A stretch of DNA of 64,000 nucleotides from Massilia sp. UMI-21 (GTDB lineage: Bacteria > Pseudomonadota > Gammaproteobacteria > Burkholderiales > Burkholderiaceae_D): positions 4,712,001 through 4,776,000 of the forward strand of contig CP063848.1 in assembly GCA_015277795.1 (NCBI GenBank), written 5' to 3'. How positions within the stretch are numbered: position 1 is the stretch's first letter; each line of letters opens with the position of its first letter. Below, in pieces: positions 1 through 8,374 of the stretch. The position numbers and the translations under genes were made by a program. The notes below the pieces were generated by a model, which did no database searches, was not told where the DNA came from, and worked only from the letters and a program-made list of their open reading frames with translations.

Positions 1-399
1 CCGGCGATGGTGGGCGTGGCGCGCGACACCGGCGCCGACACCGGCAACGGCTCGCAGTTGTACGTGGTCACCGGCCACGCGCCGCGCCACCTCGACCGCA
101 ACATCACCGTGGTCGGCCGCGTGATCGCGGGTATGCCCCTGCTGTCCGTGCAGCCGCGCGGCAGCGGCGCCGCCGGCTTCTACGAGAAGCCGGAACAGCG
201 CATGCCGCTCAAGCTGGTGCGCATGGCGGCCGACGTGCCGGAAGCCGAGCGCAGCGGGTTCGAGGTGATGCGCACCGACAGCGCCATCTACCAACGCGTG
301 GTTGAAGCGCAGCGCAACCGCGGCGGCCCCTGGACCAAGCTCGCGGCCGGCAAGATCGACCTGTGCAATGCGCCGATTCCGGTGCGCGAGCAGAAATAG
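1..399 (+). CDS. Cyclophilin-type peptidylprolyl isomerase (5' truncated by window edge)
   Basis: The reading frame is open from the first base, so the gene begins upstream of the window; about 132 C-terminal residues are visible. The stretch with TGNGSQLYVVTG, then PRHLDRN and VVGRVIAGM, matches the core of bacterial cyclophilins, where the target peptide bond is isomerised between cis and trans proline forms. The tail after the core (about 70 residues ending in PVREQK) is longer than in minimal cyclophilins, as seen in periplasmic versions, but the N-terminus and any signal peptide lie outside. It ends with TAG and a palindromic repeat begins at the very next base. Family assignment is firm; location and exact subgroup are open. 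Confidence 0.8.
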   Translation, partial: PAMVGVARDTGADTGNGSQLYVVTGHAPRHLDRNITVVGRVIAGMPLLSVQPRGSGAAGFYEKPEQRMPLKLVRMAADVPEAERSGFEVMRTDSAIYQRVVEAQRNRGGPWTKLAAGKIDLCNAPIPVREQK

Positions 400-513
400 T
401 AGGGTGGTCGGCTCTGCCGACCGCGCGTTCAGACATGGTATGCATCGCCACAACGCACCAAGGAGTTGAACGCGCGGTCGGCGAAGCCGGCTACGCGCCC
501 CGGCCCACCCTAC
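400..513. repeat. Dispersed palindromic element, copy 1
   Basis: Starts TAGGGTGG and ends CCCACCCTAC, so the two ends are inverted copies. Inside, CGCGCGTTCA and TTGAACGCGCG form a second pair of inverted arms. Five related copies lie at 26875, 29540, 35116, 35377 and 42857. It fills the whole gap between the cyclophilin stop codon and the mutL promoter region. Confidence 0.8.
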
Positions 514-517
514 GGGC

Positions 518-530
518 TATAATCCGGGTC
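518..530 (+). promoter_or_regulatory. Candidate -10 element TATAAT immediately before mutL
   Basis: A perfect TATAAT lies at 518-523, only seven bases before the mutL ATG at 531, just after the right end of repeat copy 1. No good -35 hexamer is visible 17 bases upstream, and no ribosome binding site fits between it and the ATG. If used, transcription would start at or next to the ATG, giving a leaderless message. This is an inference from position only. Confidence 0.35.
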
Positions 531-2435
531 ATGAACGCGCCCGCCCCAACCCACCGCCCGATCCAGCAACTGCCTGACCAGCTCATCTCCCAGATCGCCG
601 CCGGCGAAGTGGTCGAGCGGCCTTCCGCGGTGGTCAAGGAGCTGCTGGAAAACGCACTCGATGCGGGCGCGACCCAGATCACCGTGCGCCTGGAAGAAGG
701 CGGGGTCAAGCGCATCGCCATCACCGACAACGGCCGCGGTATCGCGCCGGAGCAGCTGCCGCTGGCCATGGCGCGCCACGCCACCTCGAAGATCGCTTCG
801 TTGCACGACCTCGAGCACGTCGGCACCCTGGGCTTTCGCGGCGAGGCCCTGGCCTCGATCGCCTCGGTGGCGGCGGTGCGCATCACCTCGCGCACGCCGG
901 ACGCCGCCCACGCCTGGGAAATCGTCGGCTCGCACGAGGGCACGGTCGCCCCGTCGTCGGGCGCCTTCGGCACCACCATCGACGTGCAGGACCTGTACTT
1001 CAACACGCCGGCGCGCCGCAAGTTCCTGAAATCCGAGCAGACCGAATACGGCCACTGCGCCGAGGTCGTGCGCCGCATTGCCCTGTCGCGCCCGGACGTG
1101 TCCTTCAGCCTGACGCACAACGGCCGCACCATCGACCACTGGAACGTGAGCGAGGCGGCCAAGCGCAGCGCCCATATCCTCGGCAACGACTTCGCCGAAG
1201 CGCGCCTGGCGCTCGACGAGGGTGCAGGCCCCTTGCGCCTGCACGGCTACGTCGGCCTGCCGACGGCGTCCAAGGCGCGCGCCGACGGTCAGTTCTTCTA
1301 CGTGAACGGGCGCTTCGTGCGCGACAAGCTCCTGGTGCACGCGGTGCGCGCGGCCTACCAGGACGTGCTGCACGGCGACCGCTTCCCCAGTTACGTGCTG
1401 TCGCTCGACCTCGACCCGGCGCTGGTCGACGTCAACGTGCATCCGTCCAAGATCGAAGTGCGCTTCCGCGACAGCCGCGCGGTGCACCAGTTCGTGTTCC
1501 ACGCGGTGCAGCGCACGCTGGCCCAGACCTCGGCCACCGCGCACGGCAGCGCGCCGGCGCCGATCTCGGCCGCCGAAGTGAAGCCGACCGGCACCCCGGT
1601 GTGGGCGCCGCGCCCGCATGAACAGACCTCGTTCGGCGCGCAGCTGGCCCCGAGCTTTTCGCCGTCGCCGTTCGCGCCGGGCAGCCGCTGGGACGACCAG
1701 CGCCCTGCCCCATCCAGCGGCGGGGTGGCCCAGCGTCTCGAATCCTATGGCGCCCTGTTCGCCGCCGGCGAGCCGGCCCGGGCGGCCAGCCCGGCCGGCG
1801 TGCCGCCTTCGAGCGCCGAGCGCCCGCTGTCGAACGAGGACTTCCCGCTCGGCTTCGCCCTGGCCCAGCTGCACGGCATCTATATCCTGGCGCAGAACAC
1901 CAAGGGCCTGGTGCTGGTCGACATGCATGCGGCGCACGAGCGCATCCTGTACGAGCAGATCAAGAACGCGCTCGATGCCCGCGCCGAGGGCGAGGAACTG
2001 CAGGTGCAGCAGCTGTTGATTCCGGTGACCTTCTATGCCGACGCCATCGAGGTGGCGACCGCGCAGGACCATGGAGAGACCCTCAAGACGCTCGGCTTCG
2101 ACATCGCCGCGCTGTCGCCGACCACGCTGGCGGTGCGCACCGTGCCGGTCCTGCTCAAGAACGCCGACGCGCAGACGCTGGCGCGCGACGTGCTGCGCGA
2201 CGTGCGCGAATACGGCGGCTCGCGCGTGCTGATCGAGCGCCGCAACGAACTGCTCGGCACCCTCGCCTGCCACACGGCGGTGCGCGCCAACCGCATCCTC
2301 TCGGTGCAAGAGATGAACGCGCTGCTACGCCAGATGGAAATCACCGAACGTTCCGACCAGTGCAACCACGGGCGCCCCACCTGGGTCCAGCTCGAGATCG
2401 CCGCACTCGACAAACTCTTCCTGCGCGGCCAGTAA
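531..2435 (+). CDS. mutL: DNA mismatch repair protein MutL
   Basis: A 634-residue MutL that couples mismatch recognition by MutS to strand removal. The N-terminal GHKL ATPase shows [11 protein letters not shown] (21-31), the catalytic Glu37 and Asn41, the DNGRG motif (66-70) and GFRGEAL (101-107). A Pro/Ala/Ser-rich linker covers roughly 330-440, followed by the C-terminal dimerisation domain. That domain contains [12 protein letters not shown] from residue 464, which fits the DxHA(x)2E(x)4E signature of MutL proteins that nick DNA themselves, as expected in bacteria without MutH. The ATG at 531 was chosen because family proteins begin a few residues before PIQQLP; the frame is open further upstream through the repeat. 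miaA follows after five bases, so the two are probably co-transcribed. Confidence 0.97.
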   Translation: MNAPAPTHRPIQQLPDQLISQIAAGEVVERPSAVVKELLENALDAGATQITVRLEEGGVKRIAITDNGRGIAPEQLPLAMARHATSKIASLHDLEHVGTLGFRGEALASIASVAAVRITSRTPDAAHAWEIVGSHEGTVAPSSGAFGTTIDVQDLYFNTPARRKFLKSEQTEYGHCAEVVRRIALSRPDVSFSLTHNGRTIDHWNVSEAAKRSAHILGNDFAEARLALDEGAGPLRLHGYVGLPTASKARADGQFFYVNGRFVRDKLLVHAVRAAYQDVLHGDRFPSYVLSLDLDPALVDVNVHPSKIEVRFRDSRAVHQFVFHAVQRTLAQTSATAHGSAPAPISAAEVKPTGTPVWAPRPHEQTSFGAQLAPSFSPSPFAPGSRWDDQRPAPSSGGVAQRLESYGALFAAGEPARAASPAGVPPSSAERPLSNEDFPLGFALAQLHGIYILAQNTKGLVLVDMHAAHERILYEQIKNALDARAEGEELQVQQLLIPVTFYADAIEVATAQDHGETLKTLGFDIAALSPTTLAVRTVPVLLKNADAQTLARDVLRDVREYGGSRVLIERRNELLGTLACHTAVRANRILSVQEMNALLRQMEITERSDQCNHGRPTWVQLEIAALDKLFLRGQ

Positions 2436-2440
2436 ATACC

Positions 2441-3391
2441 ATGAGCCAGAAAAAACCGATGGCCGTGGCCATCATGGGCCCGACCGCGTCCGGCAAGACC
2501 GCCGCGGCGCTGGCGATCGCCAAGACCCGTCCGGTCGAAATCATCTCGGTCGATTCGGCCCTGGTCTACCGTGAGATGGACATCGGCACCGCCAAGCCGA
2601 CGCCGGAGGAACTGGCGAGCGCGCCGCACCACCTGATCGACATCATCGACCCGTTGGAAGCCTATTCGGTGATGCAGTTCCGCGAGGATGCGATCCGCCT
2701 GGTGGGCGAGATCAGCGCGCGCGGCGCGCTGCCGCTGCTGGTGGGCGGCACCATGATGTACTTCAAGGGCCTGACCGACAGCCTGGACGAGCTGCCGACT
2801 GCCGATGCGGCCGTACGCGCCGACATCGAGACCGAGGCCGCGCAGATCGGCTGGCCCGCGATGCACGCAAAACTGCGCGCGCTGGACCCGGTCACCGCCG
2901 AGCGCCTCAAGCCCAACGACGCGCAGCGCATCAACCGCGCACTGGAGATCATCGCCCTCACCGGCAAGCCGATGTCCGAGCTGCTGGGCAAGCGCGCGAA
3001 GCCCGAGCTGCCCTTCGAGCTGGTCTCGTTCGGCCTGGAACCCTCGGACCGCGCCGTGCTGCACCGGCGGATCGCGCTGCGTTTCGACGCGATGCTGGGC
3101 GAACGCGACGACGAGGGCCTGGTGGCGGAAGTGGCGCGCCTGCGCGCGCGCGGCGACCTGAGCCCGCATTTACCCTCGATGCGCTGCGTCGGCTACCGCC
3201 AGGCCTGGGACTACCTGGACGGCAAGATCGACCGCGCCGGGCTGCGCGAGTTGGGCATCATCGCCACCCGCCAGCTGGCCAAGCGCCAGATCACCTGGCT
3301 GCGCGCGATGCCGGAGCGGATCGTGATAGACTGCCTTGGTACGGACCCGACCGGGGAGCTGATGCACGAGCTGTCCCAGTTGGAAAAATGA
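2441..3391 (+). CDS. miaA: tRNA dimethylallyltransferase MiaA
   Basis: A 316-residue enzyme that adds a dimethylallyl group to A37 of tRNAs reading UNN codons, the first step of the ms2i6A pathway whose second step (MiaB) is encoded at 23.9 kb. The P-loop GPTASGKT is at 13-20, followed by [17 protein letters not shown], the family's substrate-binding stretch, and the C-terminal region with SLRCVGYRQ-like [12 protein letters not shown]. Length is typical. It starts five bases after mutL, an arrangement common in proteobacteria, and is followed by the tRNA promoter on the same strand. Confidence 0.97.
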   Translation: MSQKKPMAVAIMGPTASGKTAAALAIAKTRPVEIISVDSALVYREMDIGTAKPTPEELASAPHHLIDIIDPLEAYSVMQFREDAIRLVGEISARGALPLLVGGTMMYFKGLTDSLDELPTADAAVRADIETEAAQIGWPAMHAKLRALDPVTAERLKPNDAQRINRALEIIALTGKPMSELLGKRAKPELPFELVSFGLEPSDRAVLHRRIALRFDAMLGERDDEGLVAEVARLRARGDLSPHLPSMRCVGYRQAWDYLDGKIDRAGLRELGIIATRQLAKRQITWLRAMPERIVIDCLGTDPTGELMHELSQLEK

Positions 3392-3432
3392 CATTGGCGC
3401 GAGATTTTTGTGCCAGGGGCGCCAGTGCAGCC

Positions 3433-3461
3433 TTGACAGGCGGCGCGCCGCCCTTGATAAT
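3433..3461 (+). promoter_or_regulatory. Sigma-70 promoter of the tRNA pair
   Basis: Perfect -35 TTGACA (3433-3438) and a -10 GATAAT (3456-3461) separated by 17 bases. Predicted transcription start is near 3468, six bases before the first tRNA, with a G/C-rich discriminator as usual for stable RNA promoters under stringent control. Confidence 0.8.
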
Positions 3462-3473
3462 GCCTGCCGTTGC

Positions 3474-3550
3474 GGTGATATAGCTCAGCTGGTTAGAGCA
3501 CAGCACTCATAATGCTGGGGTCGGTGGTTCAAGTCCACCTATCACCACCA
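3474..3550 (+). tRNA. tRNA-Met (CAU), copy 1
   Basis: 77 bases folding into a full cloverleaf: acceptor stem GGTGATA with TATCACC, D arm containing AGCTCAGCTGGTTAGAGC, anticodon loop with CAT in CACTCATAATG, T arm GGTGGTTCAAGTCCACC and an encoded CCA end. The sequence resembles elongator tRNA-Met; an Ile2 tRNA whose CAU anticodon is modified by TilS is the alternative, less likely from the acceptor stem and D arm. It is identical to the copy at 3612. Confidence 0.9.
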
Positions 3551-3565
3551 CAGAATTCCAAGCGG

Positions 3566-3597
3566 ATGGCTTGACTCCCAAGGGTCAAGCCATTTTG
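3566..3597 (+). terminator. Hairpin between the two tRNAs
   Basis: A perfect 10-bp stem, ATGGCTTGAC (3566-3575) with GTCAAGCCAT (3584-3593), 8-base loop, followed by TTTTGCTTT. It looks like a rho-independent terminator with a short U-tract. The second tRNA has no visible promoter of its own, so the hairpin may leak or act as a processing site. Confidence 0.65.
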
Positions 3598-3611
3598 CTT
3601 TACAAAGTTTC

Positions 3612-3688
3612 GGTGATATAGCTCAGCTGGTTAGAGCACAGCACTCATAATGCTGGGGTCGGTGGTTCAAGTCCACCTATCACCACCA
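3612..3688 (+). tRNA. tRNA-Met (CAU), copy 2
   Basis: Identical over all 77 bases to the tRNA at 3474, including CCA. The flanking bases differ, so only the tRNA itself is duplicated. It is followed closely by a strong terminator. Confidence 0.9.
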
Positions 3689-3696
3689 AGCTCCTG

Positions 3697-3733
3697 AAAA
3701 GCCGTTGGTTCCGCAAGGATCAACGGCTTTTTC
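3697..3733 (+). terminator. Rho-independent terminator after the tRNA pair
   Basis: Stem AAAAGCCGTTG (3697-3707) with CAACGGCTTTT (3721-3731), 13-base loop, ending in a run of five T. It also faces the convergent M48 peptidase gene ending at 3775. Confidence 0.8.
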
Positions 3734-3774
3734 ATTGGCGCGCCGCACAGCTACGGCGCTGCCGACGACTCCTG

Positions 3775-5436
3775 CTATTTCTTCTTCAACCACTTGTCGA
3801 CAAGGTTCTCCGCCTTGGCCTCGGCCTTGCGGTCGGATTCAGCCTGCTCAGCCGGGCTGACTGCCGCAGCGGCGCAGCGCGCCGCTGCGCGCCGGAACTG
3901 CTTGCTACAGTCCGCTGCGCGTCGCTTCGCCTCGTCCCAGCCCTGCGTTTCACCGTAGAAGCGGATCGTATCCGGCCAGGCATCCTCGGCTTTGCCGAAA
4001 TACGTTAGGCCCGATTCCAGGATTCTGTGCGCCGCCGGCGCGCCCGAGGATGCCTTGATGCCTGTTGCGCGCACGGTATAGAGCTTCCAGGCGCGATCAT
4101 GCTCGGAGCGGAAATTCGCTTCCAGGATCTGGCCCGGATCGCCCGCCCGCCGGGGCTGCGCCCAAGGCTGCTGCCCGAGCACGGTATACAGCGCGAACAG
4201 TGGCACCGCGTGCGTCGCCGTCGGTTCGCTCGCTGCGCGTTTGGCGGCAGCCAGCGAAGCCGGATCGCCGGGTGCGCCCAGCGCGCGGAAGGCCAGCTCG
4301 TAGTTGGCCAGGATCGCGGCTGTGCGCTTGTCCTTGCGCGCAGCCGACAGCGGCGCGACGATCGGATCGGCATCGGCTTGCGCCGCCGGGGTCGCTTCCA
4401 CGGCCCGCGCGAGCGTATCGATTCGCTGCGTGATGTCAGGATGGTCGCTGCGCATTTTTCCCACTGCCTGTTCGAGATGGAAGCCCCACCCCTGCAAGGT
4501 GGCGCCGATCGCGCCCTGTATTTCGCCAGTCGCCTGGGCCACGCGCAGTTGGGCGGCATAGGGCGCCTTGTCGCCTGCGGCCGACTTCCGGGCCTTGGCG
4601 ATCGCATCAGCACGTATAGCTGCGAGCAGTTTTTCCTGGCGGCTCACCTCGCGTTCGCGGTTCCCTTCTTCCCAGCTAGCGATACGCTCGAGGAAGGCTT
4701 TCAGGCCGTGCTCGTAGGAATAACGCATCTTGAGGGAGACATTCAGGCCGAAACTGTCGGCCGCGCTTTCCTGCGAGCGACTATAGACGGTCGTCGCCAG
4801 GCCCTTGCCGAGCGAATAGGCTGCCATCAGACTGTCGAGCTGGTTCCAGCCGGCGATCTGGCTGGTCTTCTTCGCCAGCGCGACGCCGAGACCGATGGCC
4901 CCAGCCGCCATGTCCGCCCCCTCGATGGCGCCTTCGAGCTGGTGGTAGTGCAGATAGATGTGACCGAACTCATGGCTCAGCAAGGCCACCAGCTCGTCCT
5001 CGCTCTCGACCGAAGTCAGCCATGGAAGCGATACGTAGATGTTGCCGGCAGCAGTGGCATACGCCTCCATTGCTTCGTTCGCCACGATTTGTACCCCGCC
5101 AGGCCATGTCGGCACGCCCGCCTGCGTTTTAATCCGTGAATACAGGCCGTTCAGGTAGCGCTGCAACTCGGGCGCATGGACCAGGCCGAACCCGCGTGCA
5201 CGCTGGTTCAGCACGTCTTGGGCCGGATCGGGCCAGGTGCGCGGCTGTGGCGGCGCCAGGGGTGCGAGCGGATCCATCACCGTGCTTGCAGCCGCCCCGG
5301 TGAAGGGCAGCGCCGGCATGTTGCCCGGTACCGTGGCGCAGCCTGTCAGCAGGCCGGATCCCAGCGCCGCGGCCAGCCAAAGACGACCGATTCCCATGGA
5401 CTGCCTGGTTCGATCAGCGAGGTTTGTCGCAGGCAT
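3775..5436 (-). CDS. M48-family metallopeptidase, lipoprotein
   Basis: A 553-residue predicted outer-membrane or periplasm-facing lipoprotein with a zinc protease domain. The signal stretch GRLWLAAALGSGLLTGC ends in a lipobox with Cys33. The HEFGH zinc motif is at about 155-159, followed by the M48-type helix and SRSQESAADSFG, which supplies the third ligand (ESAAD). A long C-terminal part of about 350 residues has no clear motif apart from Lys/Ala-rich helices. BepA and LoiP are M48 members that act on outer-membrane proteins; a similar role is only a guess here. The ATG at 5436 has GGGAG upstream and overlaps the SH3-like gene by 23 bases. An ATG at 5397 would give a shorter, typical 20-residue lipoprotein signal. 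It is last in the CHASE2 cassette. Confidence 0.88.
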   Translation of the reverse strand: MPATNLADRTRQSMGIGRLWLAAALGSGLLTGCATVPGNMPALPFTGAAASTVMDPLAPLAPPQPRTWPDPAQDVLNQRARGFGLVHAPELQRYLNGLYSRIKTQAGVPTWPGGVQIVANEAMEAYATAAGNIYVSLPWLTSVESEDELVALLSHEFGHIYLHYHQLEGAIEGADMAAGAIGLGVALAKKTSQIAGWNQLDSLMAAYSLGKGLATTVYSRSQESAADSFGLNVSLKMRYSYEHGLKAFLERIASWEEGNREREVSRQEKLLAAIRADAIAKARKSAAGDKAPYAAQLRVAQATGEIQGAIGATLQGWGFHLEQAVGKMRSDHPDITQRIDTLARAVEATPAAQADADPIVAPLSAARKDKRTAAILANYELAFRALGAPGDPASLAAAKRAASEPTATHAVPLFALYTVLGQQPWAQPRRAGDPGQILEANFRSEHDRAWKLYTVRATGIKASSGAPAAHRILESGLTYFGKAEDAWPDTIRFYGETQGWDEAKRRAADCSKQFRRAAARCAAAAVSPAEQAESDRKAEAKAENLVDKWLKKK

Positions 5437-5785
5437 TGTCGCTCGCTCCCGGTGTCGATGCGGTTTGACCTCGTGCCGCAAGCGCTGCCAGCGCGCCGCA
5501 ATTGGCAGTGCTGGTACGGCGAACCCGCACCTTGGCACTGCGCACCCAGTAAGGCTGGCCGCCAATGTCGACCTTCAGGAACCCAGCCTGCCGTTCCTGT
5601 ACCGACAGCGGCAAGCCTGCCTCTGCGACCTTGATCTGGCGCGGCTGTTGGGACGCATCGGGAGCCGGATAAAGATCGAGGGTGGTGCTGCTTTCCGGAC
5701 TGGGGGCGACGACTGCCTGCTGTGCCAGGGCATGGCTGGCGGACAGGGTGATCCAGGCCAGCAGCGTGAGCTTGACGACGTTCAT
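5414..5785 (-). CDS. Small secreted SH3-like protein
   Basis: 123 residues with a clear signal peptide (MNVVKLTLLAWITLSASHALA) and a mature domain of about 100 residues. The segment from LDLYPAPD to LPLSVQERQAGFLKVDIGG and YWVRSAKVRV has the strand spacing of bacterial SH3b domains, which often bind cell wall or protein partners. Two Cys near the end (NCGALA, DNACDK) could form a disulfide. The ATG at 5785 has AAAGGA five bases upstream; the gene starts 10 bases after the CHASE2 stop and overlaps the peptidase start, so translation is likely coupled. No catalytic motif; function unknown. Confidence 0.75.
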   Translation of the reverse strand: MNVVKLTLLAWITLSASHALAQQAVVAPSPESSTTLDLYPAPDASQQPRQIKVAEAGLPLSVQERQAGFLKVDIGGQPYWVRSAKVRVRRTSTANCGALAALAARGQTASTPGASDNACDKPR

Positions 5786-5795
5786 GCACATCCTT

Positions 5796-7421
5796 TCAAA
5801 GATTGGGTTGTGGTCGGGCAGGTTCGGCTTCGGCTTCGGCTTCGGCTTCGGCTTCGGCTTCGGCTTCGGCTTCGGCTTCGGCTTCGGCTTCGGCTTCGGA
5901 TGCAGGCTCCTCCTTGCCCAGGAAATACCAGCGCAGCCGGGCAAGATAGTCGATCGCTTCCGCAAACAAGGTCATGCCAATCAGCTCGACGACCGGGAGC
6001 ATGCCGACCCGAAACATCTTTTGCAGGAGGGCGATCAGCAGCGCGGCGATGACGAACTGCAGGGTCAGGCGCAATGCCCAGGCCAGCGCACCCAGCAGCG
6101 CCAGGCCGGTGCGCCCATGTCGCGTCGTCTCATCGGTCCAGGTGTGCAGCCGGGACAAGCCCGGCCAGCGCGGCGCGGGCTTGTCCCAGCCGCTCCAGGC
6201 CTTGAGTCCTCCTCCCCCCCACGAGAACAGCCAGCGTACGACTAGTACTACCAGCACCGTCAACAGGCCCGGCCGCACCAGCGTGGCGAAGCCTTCGGCA
6301 TTCCATTCATGGTTGAGCTTGTAGCCCCCGCCATAGGTCAGCAGATTATCGAGCGCCATCGCATGGTAGTGCACGCCCGGCACCAGCCCCTGCACGGGCG
6401 ACCGGGCAAAATCGTTGTGGCCTGGGATATTTGCACCTACCATGACAAAACGCCCCGCCAAGGCGGCAGCAAGCCCGGCTTCGGGCAAGGCACCGACCTG
6501 TTCCATCGACAAGGTGCGGTGGTAGGGGCACAGCGGCGGCGGATCCTGGAACTGCAGGAACAGGCCCGGGGTCAGGTTGCGCGCCACGGAGCGGGCTGGC
6601 ACGCAGCCCCGGTCGCGCTCCGCCAGCGCTGCCCCGGGCGCCGCTGTTGCGCCCCAAACGAGTGCCATGGGCACCGTCTCCTCGCCAAGCGCGATCCTTC
6701 CGACATCCTGGGCCATCGCCATCGCCGCGCTGCGGTAGGCCGGCTGCGCCGGCGCTGCGGGCGGACCCGACGTCCAGCCCGCCGCTCCCAGGTGTGTGGT
6801 CAGCGGATAAGTCCAGGCATAGCCGTCGAGGGGGTCGGGCGTGTAGTCCACCCCGACCAAGGTAAAGCACGAACCGAGGCCTTCGCGCGTACTCAGTTTG
6901 CCGGTGACCGCATCCGGCAGCGCTGCCAGGAACACCGGGATGTGCAAGGTATCGCGCAGCGTGCACAAGGTGTCCTTCAGGGCCGGCAGCGTCGCGTCGT
7001 CACGCTTCTGGCTAAAGGTAATGTCGAGGAATATCGCCTTGGGGCGTGCATTCGGCTGGCCTGCCAGGCGCATCAGCCAGTCCGCATGATCCTGGTAACT
7101 GATCGGCCAGGCGCTTTCATAGGCGCGCAGGAACTGTTCGTCGTAGAGCACGACGGCGATCTGGTCGCGCGCGCGGACGGGATAGCCGATCTGCGCCGTC
7201 ACTGCGGCTTGACCGGCCCCCATGAAGCGCGTCAGTACCATGCCGCTGGCGTTCAGCTTATCGCCCAAGTACAGCATGCCGAATGAGATCAATACCAGGA
7301 TGCAGAAAGCCCATGTAAAGGTCAGCAAGGGGTGGCACAGGGGCTGCCGCCTCTCGTCGCTAAGCCGGAGCGCGTCGGCCAATGCGGTCCGCAGGACGGA
7401 AAAACGGGGTCGGTCGGCCAT
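5796..7421 (-). CDS. CHASE2-domain membrane sensor without an output domain
   Basis: 541 residues. A membrane segment at about 34-54 is followed by a large periplasmic region (about 60-365) with CHASE2 features: DEQFLRAYESAWPISYQDHADWL, AIFLDITFSQ and, near the end, GRFVMVGANIPGHNDF with HYHAMALDNLLTYGG. Three or four hydrophobic helices lie between about 375 and 495. CHASE2 proteins usually end in a cyclase, kinase or GGDEF output domain; this one ends instead in a charged tail of about 15 Glu-Ala pairs encoded by a tandem hexanucleotide. The signal must therefore pass through the membrane helices or to the two co-transcribed periplasmic proteins. The region before the start is A+T-rich with no strong ribosome site. 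Confidence 0.82.
   Translation of the reverse strand: MADRPRFSVLRTALADALRLSDERRQPLCHPLLTFTWAFCILVLISFGMLYLGDKLNASGMVLTRFMGAGQAAVTAQIGYPVRARDQIAVVLYDEQFLRAYESAWPISYQDHADWLMRLAGQPNARPKAIFLDITFSQKRDDATLPALKDTLCTLRDTLHIPVFLAALPDAVTGKLSTREGLGSCFTLVGVDYTPDPLDGYAWTYPLTTHLGAAGWTSGPPAAPAQPAYRSAAMAMAQDVGRIALGEETVPMALVWGATAAPGAALAERDRGCVPARSVARNLTPGLFLQFQDPPPLCPYHRTLSMEQVGALPEAGLAAALAGRFVMVGANIPGHNDFARSPVQGLVPGVHYHAMALDNLLTYGGGYKLNHEWNAEGFATLVRPGLLTVLVVLVVRWLFSWGGGGLKAWSGWDKPAPRWPGLSRLHTWTDETTRHGRTGLALLGALAWALRLTLQFVIAALLIALLQKMFRVGMLPVVELIGMTLFAEAIDYLARLRWYFLGKEEPASEAEAEAEAEAEAEAEAEAEAEAEAEPARPQPNL
5823..5900. repeat. Hexanucleotide tandem repeat (TTCGGC)12
   Basis: Twelve perfect TTCGGC units from 5823 to 5894, then one variant unit TTCGGA. 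On the coding (minus) strand the unit reads GAAGCC, giving alternating Glu-Ala at the C-terminus of the CHASE2 protein. A change in unit number keeps the frame, so tail length rather than expression would vary. Confidence 0.95.
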
Positions 7422-8121
7422 GCGGTGTTATGTTATCAAAAAATATTATATAAACCACAAGCTTACATCTGCAATTGCAAAATAAGAAGCTTTTTATAGA
7501 CAAGTAAATCCGGGCATTGTCACGGCTAGCGGCTCGGAGCACGGCATGGACTGTATTCGACGAGACCGGCCCTGAACCCACAGGATTTAGGAACAGAAAC
7601 GCTGGGACCAGGCGATTTAACTGGCGCCAAAAGCTCGATTTGGTAATCAAGCAAACGGATAAACACATCTGTACCGGGGCCATCGAGCTTGATTATGCTG
7701 CCGGCATGGATACATGCAGACGCCGGCCCAGGATGGCTCGGCAGGGAGCGTCTCGAATTCTGCCTCGTGGTTCGTGGGTCTGCTCGCGGCCAAGCTCGGC
7801 CTTCGGCTCAGCTTAGCAGATCGCCATGGCCGAAAAATCGCAGATTGTCACGAAAGACCGGAACGCGGACGACTGAGCCAGGCCTGCTGTCGGGCCAAGA
7901 GCGGACGCACTAAGTGAGTGAATAATAGGCATAGCAGAGCCAGCACGAGCTTTTAATAATAGCGCCTCGTCGCGCCATGATCGAGTCGGACCGCAGGGTC
8001 ATGGATTTTCCGCTTTGTAGCTGTAACGATAAAACCGAGTTTCTTTGGGTAGGATAAGCGCTCCCCATACGAAACGGCCCGGTTCTCGCGAACCGGGCCG
8101 TCTTTTCATCCAAACCCGACC
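7422..8121. other. 700-bp intergenic region without a convincing gene
   Basis: The first 80 bases next to the CHASE2 start are strongly A+T-rich (7434-7510) and probably hold its promoter. The rest is of mixed composition. Short frames of 60-105 codons occur in several phases, but none has a good ribosome site or recognisable family features. The part at 7700-7920 reads like decayed coding DNA, which I could not assign. A terminator hairpin lies at its right end. Confidence 0.5.
8074..8106 (-). terminator. Bidirectional rho-independent terminator
   Basis: Perfect 12-bp stem, ACGGCCCGGTTC (8074-8085) with GAACCGGGCCGT (8090-8101), tetraloop TCGC, CTTTT to the right and AAA to the left. It most likely ends the small gene at 8122-8280, read leftwards. 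Confidence 0.8.
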
Positions 8122-8280
8122 TCAGTGCTTCTTGCCGCCACCCGAGATCTTGTTCTCGGTGGCCCAGGCGCGCCGCTCGGCTTCCTTCTCCGGCACGCCC
8201 TTCTTCTCGTAGCCTTCCTCGATGTGCTTGGCCTGGCGTTTCTGCTTGTCCGTGTAGGACGATTTATCACCTTGAGGCAT
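8122..8280 (-). CDS. Small Lys/Glu-rich conserved protein (52 aa)
   Basis: Starts MPQGDKSSYTDKQKRQAKHI and continues with EGYEKKGVPEKEAERRAWAT and ENKISGGGKKH. This matches a family of 50-70 residue hydrophilic proteins found in many proteobacteria, sometimes labelled plasmid stabilisation protein without direct support. The ATG at 8280 follows AAAGGAG with good spacing. A terminator lies just downstream, so it is a single-gene unit. Highly charged and probably cytosolic; possibly stress-linked, but that is not shown by the sequence. Confidence 0.8.
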   Translation of the reverse strand: MPQGDKSSYTDKQKRQAKHIEEGYEKKGVPEKEAERRAWATENKISGGGKKH

Positions 8281-8374
8281 GATGATGCTCCTTTCGACGG
8301 TGGGATGGTCCACGGTCTCAGGCTACGCTTGCACTCGCCGTTGAAAAGTTCGCTATCTCACGCAAGGGGGCGGT

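Noticed and set aside
510..2309. 600-codon frame antisense to mutL
   Set aside because: Its translation is His/Arg/Gly-rich noise, while mutL on the other strand shows every family motif.
7517..7917. Small frames in the gap before the 52-aa gene
   Set aside because: Several overlapping phases are open, none has a ribosome site or a recognisable domain; possibly decayed DNA but not supportable as a gene.
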